A stretch of 19,005 nt of DNA, taken from contig CAIZHO010000189.1 of NCBI GenBank assembly GCA_903932805.1, positions 1-19,005 of the forward strand, read 5' to 3'. Shown here in pieces: positions 1-6,458 of the stretch; position 1 is the first letter of the stretch, and every line of letters starts with the position of its first letter. Below the pieces are notes generated by a model. The model was not told where the DNA came from. It searched no databases and saw nothing but the letters and a program-made list of their open reading frames with translations. Source of the DNA: an uncultured Roseiflexaceae bacterium. Lineage in GTDB: Bacteria > Chloroflexota > Chloroflexia > Chloroflexales > Roseiflexaceae. The translations under genes were made by a program, and so were the position numbers.

Positions 1-701
1 AAGGTCCCGGGGATGGATTCGTAGACCTGGCCGTCACGCATGTGATGGATGATATCTGCGTACTGATGCACCGACTGGTCATGGGTTGCCATAATCAGGG
101 TGACCCCTTCGCTCTTGACGATGGTACGCATCAGGGTCAGCAGGTTTTTGCCGGTGGTCGAGTCGAGTTCGCCGGTTGGTTCGTCGGCGATGAGAATGGG
201 CGGGCGTGAAACCAGCGCCCGGGCAATCGCGACCCGTTGTTGTTGGCCACCCGACATTTCGGACGGGCGGTGGTCTGCCCACTGCTCGAGGCCGACCAAG
301 GTGAGTGCCTCGAGCGCCCGTTGGCGCCGTTCTTTGCCGGATCGTACTCCGGCGATGCGCAGTGGGAGTTCGACGTTTTCCCATGCAGACAGAATGGGCA
401 ACAGCGCAAACGCTTGGAAGATAAATCCGATCTGGTCGCGCCGGATGTCGGTCAGTTGGTCCTGCGACAAGGTGGCGGTGTTTTTGCCGAGAAAGAAGAT
501 GTTGCCCGATGTCGGGGTGTCGAGCCCACCAATCATGTTGAGCAGGGTGGTTTTGCCGGAGCCCGAACGCCCCATGAAGGCCGTAAAGGTGCCGCGCTCG
601 ATGGTCATGTTGATGCCACGCAATGCCAAAACCTGGTCGTTGTTGACCGAGTAGGCGCGCGTGACGTTTTCGATGCGGACCGCGGGTATGGTGTTCGTCA
701 T
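1..701 (-). CDS. ABC transporter ATP-binding protein, MacB/LolD type (C-terminus cut by window edge)
   Basis: Second ATPase of the FtsX-type ABC operon; it would hydrolyse ATP in the cytoplasm to drive the double-FtsX permease encoded upstream. 233 codons are visible and no stop is reached, so the end is missing, though probably only a few residues (family usually 220-250). Visible motifs: Walker A GRSGSGKTT at about residues 44-52, Q-loop near Q96, signature MSGGQQQRVAIA at 149-160, Walker B ILIADEPTGELD at 169-180, H-loop H208. All catalytic elements are intact. The ATG at 701-699 overlaps the TGA of the preceding ATPase gene (ATGA), which indicates translational coupling and fixes the start. 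The substrate is unknown. It differs from the neighbouring ATPase in lacking any visible C-terminal extension before the edge. Confidence 0.93.
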   Translation of the reverse strand, partial: MTNTIPAVRIENVTRAYSVNNDQVLALRGINMTIERGTFTAFMGRSGSGKTTLLNMIGGLDTPTSGNIFFLGKNTATLSQDQLTDIRRDQIGFIFQAFALLPILSAWENVELPLRIAGVRSGKERRQRALEALTLVGLEQWADHRPSEMSGGQQQRVAIARALVSRPPILIADEPTGELDSTTGKNLLTLMRTIVKSEGVTLIMATHDQSVHQYADIIHHMRDGQVYESIPGT

Positions 702-1699
702 TTCATGCGGCTCCTGATGTTGCGCATCATGCGATCAAAACGACTGGGTTTGAGCTCAGGGGGTGCATCGGCATCGGTCAGACGGCGCTCACGTTCGGCA
801 TCGGCTGCCTCGGCGGCAGTATTGACGGGCGGCTTGATGAAGATGCCGTCGTCTTGCTCTTCCATGACCAAACGATCGCGGATGCCATAGCGCGTGCGGA
901 GCTCTTTGGGGATCTGCAGGCGACCGGCCGAGTCGAGCATGTGGAGCTCTTCGAGGTGCGAATGGTCGAACCTGCCGGTACCCCCCTCGACGTCGAGGCG
1001 CTTGACCGTTTCGCTACTGGTTTTGCCGTCGCGGATCGACACCACACGATTGACGAAGTGGGCGATGTTGGGGTCGTGCGAAACGATGATCACGGTAAGG
1101 GCAAAGCGTCGATTGAGCTCGTGGAAGATGTTGAAGACCACTTCGGCCGTCTGCGAGTCGAGTTCGCCGGTGGGTTCGTCGCCCAGCAGCAACGCCGGTT
1201 TGTTGGCCAAGGCGATGGCGATGGCGACACGTTGCTGCTCACCACCCGACAACTGGGCCAGTTTGTGGCCGCGGCGGTGGTTGAGCCGGACGGCGTCGAT
1301 GAGCTCGCCGATCCACTCTTTGCGTTGTCGGCTGGGGACACCGCTCATGATCATGGGCAGTTCGATGTTCTGCTCGACGTCGAGGTAGGGGATCAGATTG
1401 CGGGCTTTCTGTTGCCAGATAAAGCCGACATACTGGCGCCGATAGGCGTCGAGCGAACCGTCGGTCAACTTGAGCAGATCGTTGCCGGCGACGATGAGTT
1501 TGCCTGCATTGGGGCGATCGAGGCCACCAATCACGTTGAGCAGGGTGGTTTTGCCCGAACCCGACGAACCGACCAAGGCCATCACTTCGCCGCGGCGAAT
1601 GGTCATATCGAGGCCTTGCAGGGCCATCACCTCGAGGTCATCGATGCGATATACCTTGATGAGGTTTTCACAGGTAACAATGGCGTCCGATGTGGTCAT
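698..1699 (-). CDS. ABC transporter ATP-binding protein with C-terminal SpoVT/AbrB-like domain
   Basis: MacB/LolD-type ATPase of 333 residues, about 100 longer than usual. Nucleotide-binding domain, residues 1-235: Walker A GSSGSGKTT (44-52), Q-loop near Q96-Q97, signature LSGGEQQRVAI (150-160), Walker B LLLGDEPTGELD (170-181), H-loop H208. After a short linker, residues 254-290 read as a swapped-hairpin AbrB/SpoVT segment: LDSAGRLQIPKELRTRYGI, then RLVMEEQDDGIFIKP. This is followed by a charged tail ending RMMRNIRSRMK. AbrB/SpoVT domains normally dimerise and bind DNA in regulators and antitoxins; here the domain may serve dimerisation or pairing with the second ATPase. The start ATG at 1699-1697 overlaps the permease TGA (ATGA), and the stop overlaps the next start, so the gene is coupled on both sides. 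The ATPase call is firm; the role of the extra domain is inferred. Confidence 0.93.
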   Translation of the reverse strand: MTTSDAIVTCENLIKVYRIDDLEVMALQGLDMTIRRGEVMALVGSSGSGKTTLLNVIGGLDRPNAGKLIVAGNDLLKLTDGSLDAYRRQYVGFIWQQKARNLIPYLDVEQNIELPMIMSGVPSRQRKEWIGELIDAVRLNHRRGHKLAQLSGGEQQRVAIAIALANKPALLLGDEPTGELDSQTAEVVFNIFHELNRRFALTVIIVSHDPNIAHFVNRVVSIRDGKTSSETVKRLDVEGGTGRFDHSHLEELHMLDSAGRLQIPKELRTRYGIRDRLVMEEQDDGIFIKPPVNTAAEAADAERERRLTDADAPPELKPSRFDRMMRNIRSRMK

Positions 1700-4632
1700 A
1701 TGGCCTCCCCGAGTTTGACAGCCTGGAAGAGCTTCATCCGTCGCAACAGCACCACCGTGATGGCCACCGTCGCTACCAAGACCACTCCGAAGACAGCATA
1801 GATAATCAAAATCTGTTCGGTGGCGATTTGCACCGCAAAGGGTGGGAACAAATCACGTTCGACCAGGGGTAGTTGCAAAAACGGAATAAACAGATTGCTG
1901 GCGCTCACCCCAATGAGTGTGCCCGCCAAGATGGCAATCCCGATGATGAATGTTTGTTCGATGGCCAGCAAGGTGCCCAGTTGGCCCGTCGACAAGCCAA
2001 TGGCACGGAGCATGCCCAGTTCGACGAAGCGCCGTTGGAACGCCAATATCGAATAGAACAAAAATCCGAGCATCGACAAGAACGCCGCCGCGACAAACCC
2101 AACCGACAGCAATCCAAAGAAACCCTGACGCTCTGGCCGCAGACGTTCTTTGATAATCACGCTGGGTGCAAACTCGCGGATGAAGGTCTTCATGCCGACG
2201 GTGATCGTGCCCATATAAATATCAGAATCAGTAATGGTGGCACCGTCTTCGAGCCGCAGCCACACGTCGTACGGATACAGACCACCCTGCATGTCGAACG
2301 AGTATTCGAGATTCCCGACAATGGGCGGGTTTTCGGAGGGGTACGATGTGGGGAACAAATCGATGAAACCGCGGACGACAACCGGCACGTCGACCGTTGC
2401 GTCGAGGTTGTTCATCTTGAGCACAAAGTTATCGCCGATGCGCAAATTGACCATTTTGGCCCAGGCGCGATCGACCAACACGGCACTGCTGTCCTCGGCC
2501 AGAATGTTCATCAGTTCGCCGAGTGATTTGTCTGAGAAGTCATCGCGCCAGTATGCCACCTTGGGGAACTGCAAACGGTCGATCCCATAATAGTGGATGT
2601 CTACGCTGTTGCCGTTTATCACTGCAGCAGCCGTACTGTTCCCCACCCGTGTGGCTTCTTTGACCTGGGGGATATTGGTGTAATCTTCGACCGGCAAGAA
2701 AAAGTACTTGGGTCCCATAAGTCGATTGTCTTCGGTCGCAACAATGCTCTGTTCGAAGGTCTGCACGTTGCCCGGTGCCGCTGCGCTCGCGCCGGTGGCG
2801 TTTTGGCCGAGGTCAAACATGCGCGCATCGCCACCTGCGATGTAGCGGTTTTTTTCGAGCAAATTGGTGTCGAGCGATTTGGCCATCGACGCCGTGAATC
2901 CCGCCAGACTGAGTGTGATAATCAACAACAGAATAGGCCCCGAATACGCTGACGGTGTACGTGACAAGTAGCGCAACGCCGTCACACCGGCAATACCCGG
3001 CAGACGACCTGCAAAGAACTCGAGAACGCGCATCAGCAAGGGGAAAAACCGCACCGCGATGAGTGCACTCGCAAAGATGAACAACGTCGGCGCAATCAAC
3101 AACAACGGATTATTGAATGGATCGCTGATTCCTTGAGAATCAATGATGCCCAACGACCCCTGTTGCTTGAGCATCCACCAGCCGTAGCCGATGGGGATCA
3201 TCATGAGAAAGTCCAAGTAGGCGCGCTGCCAAAACGGCTTCATGCCGGATCGTGCACGCTCGCTTTTGAAGGACACAATTGTATAACGCGACGTGATGAA
3301 GGCCGGGATGAGCCCCGCCACCAACATCAGACCGACAATTTGAATGGCGCGAGCCCAGGCGTCGCTCGACATCGAAATGGGCAGCGCTTCGGTCGGTTGA
3401 AAGTCCAAGAACGAGCGCGTCCAGGTCATGAACAAGGCTGCCACCTGACCCAGCAAGACGCCGACCGAGATGGCTGCAATCCCAATCAGCAACCATTCGA
3501 TGAAGTAGATGCCCAGCACCTGCAGGCGCGAGGCTCCACGACTGCGCAACACGGCGATTTCGTTACTCTGGCGTTGGACCACCAAGCCTGCCACCAATAT
3601 GACAAAGTAGGCAATCAACCCCAATATCGGCACCGAAAAAATCGTCAGCGTCGCAGTCAATTGGCGCACGCGTGCGATGTGGCGCAACATGGCATCGAGT
3701 GGCGACACGTCGAGGCGCATCCCTTTGAGGAGTTTGTTGGCTTCGGACACCGTCCGATCAATGCGCGTGCCGAATACAGGGACTTCGTTGGAGTTGACGG
3801 TGCTACCATCGGCGACCACATACCAAACCGCCACATGGACGGGTTTGGGGTTTGCGGCTAGCAACTGGTTTGAGAACGCATCGACCGTGGTGAATAGCGT
3901 CTCGTGCAGGACATCGGGCGAGTAGAACCAGTACTCTTCGGCTGGGTCACGTGGTGCCCACAAACCCGTTATATAGACCGGTATCATGCTCTTTTCGGGT
4001 GCTTCGCGTTGGGCAAACACATAGTAGGTGTCACCGGGTTGCAGACCCAAACCGAACGCAAAATCTGACGACAGCAAGACCTCGAGCGGTTGACCGACCG
4101 CGGTCGGTGCTGGCATGCGGCCGTCGATGATATCGATGTGCTCTTCGAGTTTGTCGGCAAACGCAATCGAAATCCAGCTGAGCGGAGTACCCGAGCCGCT
4201 GGCTTCGAGCTTGAGGGGGATTTTGTCGGTTGAGATATAGCGCGTTTGGCCGAGGATATCGAGGTTGAGGCGATCGCTCAGCTGGGTATCGAAATAGTCA
4301 TTGGCTGCGCTGAGTTTGTCGGGTTCGAGTGCGCCCGAAACGCTGCCCAAGTAGCGATACATGAGCGCAAAGGGTGGGCGGCGTGTGCCGTTTATGGGTG
4401 ACGAGAGCTCTTCACGCAGGATGCGGTAGCCAACGGCCTCGGCGTATACCGGGATGCTGACCACAATGGCGACGGCGACGGTGAAGCCCGCCGCAATCGC
4501 CAATACCAGCGAGAGATTGCTCCACAAGCGACGTCCGACCACCATCACCATGCCAGTCAGCCACGACAGAGGGGTGTTCCCGGATGCACGTGTGGGTCGT
4601 GCCGGCGGGGTATTGAGTACAGGCGCTGCCAT
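1696..4632 (-). CDS. ABC transporter permease with two FtsX domains
   Basis: Inner-membrane subunit of 978 residues, twice the size of a single MacB/LolC permease. Residues 41-63 form the first membrane helix, followed by a large extracytoplasmic domain (about 65-320). The first FtsX-type helical block (about 330-450) contains the typical cytoplasmic loop VLRSRGAS (361-368). Central helices lie near 472-488, 508-530 and 563-585, followed by a second large outside domain. The last FtsX block (840-965) contains MLRAIGLS (874-881), and the protein ends KLFQAVKLGEAI. The ATG at 4632 is preceded by GGAAGGA about eight bases upstream, 21 bp after the adaptor gene. A single chain with two FtsX halves can complete a transporter with two ATPases, which fits the two ATPase genes downstream. 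Possible cargoes include lipoproteins, peptides, lipids or drugs; none is indicated by the sequence. Confidence 0.93.
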   Translation of the reverse strand: MAAPVLNTPPARPTRASGNTPLSWLTGMVMVVGRRLWSNLSLVLAIAAGFTVAVAIVVSIPVYAEAVGYRILREELSSPINGTRRPPFALMYRYLGSVSGALEPDKLSAANDYFDTQLSDRLNLDILGQTRYISTDKIPLKLEASGSGTPLSWISIAFADKLEEHIDIIDGRMPAPTAVGQPLEVLLSSDFAFGLGLQPGDTYYVFAQREAPEKSMIPVYITGLWAPRDPAEEYWFYSPDVLHETLFTTVDAFSNQLLAANPKPVHVAVWYVVADGSTVNSNEVPVFGTRIDRTVSEANKLLKGMRLDVSPLDAMLRHIARVRQLTATLTIFSVPILGLIAYFVILVAGLVVQRQSNEIAVLRSRGASRLQVLGIYFIEWLLIGIAAISVGVLLGQVAALFMTWTRSFLDFQPTEALPISMSSDAWARAIQIVGLMLVAGLIPAFITSRYTIVSFKSERARSGMKPFWQRAYLDFLMMIPIGYGWWMLKQQGSLGIIDSQGISDPFNNPLLLIAPTLFIFASALIAVRFFPLLMRVLEFFAGRLPGIAGVTALRYLSRTPSAYSGPILLLIITLSLAGFTASMAKSLDTNLLEKNRYIAGGDARMFDLGQNATGASAAAPGNVQTFEQSIVATEDNRLMGPKYFFLPVEDYTNIPQVKEATRVGNSTAAAVINGNSVDIHYYGIDRLQFPKVAYWRDDFSDKSLGELMNILAEDSSAVLVDRAWAKMVNLRIGDNFVLKMNNLDATVDVPVVVRGFIDLFPTSYPSENPPIVGNLEYSFDMQGGLYPYDVWLRLEDGATITDSDIYMGTITVGMKTFIREFAPSVIIKERLRPERQGFFGLLSVGFVAAAFLSMLGFLFYSILAFQRRFVELGMLRAIGLSTGQLGTLLAIEQTFIIGIAILAGTLIGVSASNLFIPFLQLPLVERDLFPPFAVQIATEQILIIYAVFGVVLVATVAITVVLLRRMKLFQAVKLGEAI

Positions 4633-4653
4633 TGGATCAATCCTTCCGCGGGC

Positions 4654-6186
4654 CTACTGGCCTACTATGACGTCGCCGGCTTTGAGGCCATCGAGGATTT
4701 CGACGCGATCGCTGCTCACAATGCCGATTTTGACATCTTGGCGGCGTTGACGTTCACCGTCACGGACCACCACGAAGCGACGTCCTTCGAACGAACGAAC
4801 TGCCTGCGGAGGCAACCACAATGCGTCTGTTTGGCGCTTGAGGGTGATGACGACCTGTGCCAAGTCACCGACTTCAACTGTGAGGTCGGGTGGTAAGGTG
4901 TATTCGACGTGATAGGCAGGGTCGGGATTAATGGTCGAGGCGGATGAGGTTGCTTTGGTCGGCAGCTTCACGATGACGCCCGGGATTTCGATGGCGGGTG
5001 AGCGTGCCAAAAAGATGCTAACCGGGATGCCGATGCCGATGCGGGCCGAATCTTCGGTCGATACGCTCTGCACCAAAATCTCTTTGGCGGAGTCGTTGAT
5101 GACAGTAATGACCGGGCGGTAGGCCTCGACCTGCTTGCCGGGGCCGGTCGACACTTCGGCGGCGATACCGTCGAATGGTGCGATGAGTTGACCTGCTGCG
5201 ATGGCCTTTTCGATGTTTTCGAGGGCCAGTTTGGCTGCAGACAAGGCTTTTTCGAGCTCGGGATCGCCGCTCTGCGAGGCTTCTTTGACGGCCAATTCGG
5301 CGCGGGTGACGGCGCGTTGGGCGCTGGCAATGGCGTCGGGATCTGGCGTTTTGGTGAGCTGATCATAGGCAATCTGGGCGCGTTGCAGGGTCGCCGCAGC
5401 GCCGTCGATGAGGGGCTGGCGATTGGCCTTGGCAGCAATCAACGTCTGATTGGCGTTGTTCATGGCCGTGGTGCCGGCGTCGAGGGCGTTTTGGGCATCG
5501 ACATATGCTTGCCGACGGCGGTCGTACTGCGCGTGTTTTTCGTCGTTTTTTACGCCGTCCCAGTCATACAACGCCTGTGAATAGGCTTCTTGGATGAGGG
5601 GCAAATTGCGTTGCGCCGTGTTGAGGTCGGATTGGGCCCGCTCGACGTCGTTATTGGCATTGGCCGTGGTCGATGCCAGATTGGCACGGGCTGCCTCGAG
5701 GGTGGCGCGGGCAGCAGCGATGTCTGATGGGCGCGGATTGACCAAGCGGTCGAGATTTGCATTGGCTTCGGCCAAATCGAGCTCGGCGCGCTGCCGACCG
5801 AGGTCGCGCTGCGTGCCGCTCCGGTCATATTGGATTTTGACTTGGGTGTAGTTGACTTCGGCCTGCTGGAGCTGATTGGGTAGGTCGCCCAAATCAAGTT
5901 CGGCCAAGACCATCCCTTTGGTGATGATGTCATTGCGCTCGATGTTGACCACTTTGACAAAGCCGGATTGCTCGAAGGCGAGTTCTTCTTGTTTGATGGC
6001 TGCGACCGTGCCACTGACTTTTATTTCGTCGACGACATCACCGACTTCGACGGTGTACGTTTGCTTTTCCATCGCAGGGGCAGGTGGCCGGGGTGTTGGC
6101 GTGGCGCCGGACTGCGTCGCAGCCGAGCTTGCACATGCGCCGAGGAACGAAGCGAGAACAATCATAGACACTGCCGTGTGCCGCAT
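4654..6186 (-). CDS. HlyD/MacA-like periplasmic adaptor lipoprotein
   Basis: Adaptor subunit of 510 residues for the FtsX-type ABC system. The N-terminus is a lipoprotein signal: short hydrophobic run then lipobox LGAC with the lipidated Cys at 18, followed by a Ser/Thr/Pro-rich linker. Residues about 43-105 form the first half of a lipoyl/barrel-sandwich domain. About 105-320 is a long Ala/Gln/Arg-rich coiled-coil hairpin. The second half starts near LIAPFDGIAAEVSTGPG, followed by beta-barrel and membrane-proximal domains ending GLKAGDVIVGQ. The ATG at 6186 has CGAGGG as ribosome-binding site. As first gene of the operon it is 21 bp from the permease. In Gram-negatives such proteins bridge to an outer-membrane TolC; no TolC-like gene is present here. 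Family assignment is firm, the transported substrate unknown. Confidence 0.93.
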   Translation of the reverse strand: MRHTAVSMIVLASFLGACASSAATQSGATPTPRPPAPAMEKQTYTVEVGDVVDEIKVSGTVAAIKQEELAFEQSGFVKVVNIERNDIITKGMVLAELDLGDLPNQLQQAEVNYTQVKIQYDRSGTQRDLGRQRAELDLAEANANLDRLVNPRPSDIAAARATLEAARANLASTTANANNDVERAQSDLNTAQRNLPLIQEAYSQALYDWDGVKNDEKHAQYDRRRQAYVDAQNALDAGTTAMNNANQTLIAAKANRQPLIDGAAATLQRAQIAYDQLTKTPDPDAIASAQRAVTRAELAVKEASQSGDPELEKALSAAKLALENIEKAIAAGQLIAPFDGIAAEVSTGPGKQVEAYRPVITVINDSAKEILVQSVSTEDSARIGIGIPVSIFLARSPAIEIPGVIVKLPTKATSSASTINPDPAYHVEYTLPPDLTVEVGDLAQVVITLKRQTDALWLPPQAVRSFEGRRFVVVRDGERQRRQDVKIGIVSSDRVEILDGLKAGDVIVGQ

Positions 6187-6236
6187 ATAACCCTCGTATC
6201 TGATTCTATTTCGATAATCACACCATGCGTACCAGA

Positions 6237-6242
6237 ATTATA
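6237..6242 (-). promoter_or_regulatory. Putative -10 element of the ABC operon
   Basis: Perfect TATAAT on the minus strand about 50 bases upstream of the adaptor start codon, in an AT-rich divergent region. No good -35 box at 16-18 bp spacing could be found, only a partial TGTACA at 19 bp. The assignment therefore rests on the -10 hexamer and position. Confidence 0.35.
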
Positions 6243-6431
6243 CGATACATCCTTCATTCTCTGTACACTGTATGGTATTTTCTTTATGAGAAAAGCAATA
6301 AAATCTGTAGCGATTTTTCTGTACCAAAGTGAGACGCTCCGAAATACAACGACAAGGGCAAGATTTCGCAACAGAACAGACCATGTACACCGAATTTTAG
6401 ACACTCCAAAGCCGGTCAAACGGCGCAACAG

Positions 6432-6440
6432 TGCTATAAT
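6432..6440 (+). promoter_or_regulatory. Extended -10 promoter of the PP2C-like gene
   Basis: TGCTATAAT matches the extended -10 consensus (TGnTATAAT) exactly, which can work without a good -35 box; none is obvious here. Transcription would start near 6446-6447, which places the ribosome-binding site GGAGGG (6447-6452) at the very 5' end of the message. The spacing to the ATG at 6459 is six bases. The leader would be only about 12 nt long. Confidence 0.6.
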
Positions 6441-6458
6441 TGCAGTGGAGGGTGACCT

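Larger units (their letters stand above)
6187..6458. promoter_or_regulatory. Divergent intergenic promoter region
   Basis: 272 bp between the leftward ABC operon and the rightward PP2C-like gene, clearly more AT-rich than the flanking genes. It holds putative sigma-70-type elements for both directions, listed separately. A short inverted repeat CGAAAT/ATTTCG (6340-6345 and 6363-6368) is the only other symmetry I noticed. No convincing gene lies here; the open frames crossing it are low quality and lack homologous features. Confidence 0.6.

Noticed and set aside
237..890. Long plus-strand open frame opposite the ABC ATPase genes
   Set aside because: It lies antisense to strongly recognisable ATPase coding sequence and has no family motifs; the same holds for the large plus-strand frames at 854-1801, 1873-2526 and 3133-3861.
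6340..6368. Inverted repeat CGAAAT/ATTTCG in the divergent promoter region
   Set aside because: The arms are only 6 bp with a 17-base spacer, so this is likely by chance in AT-rich DNA.
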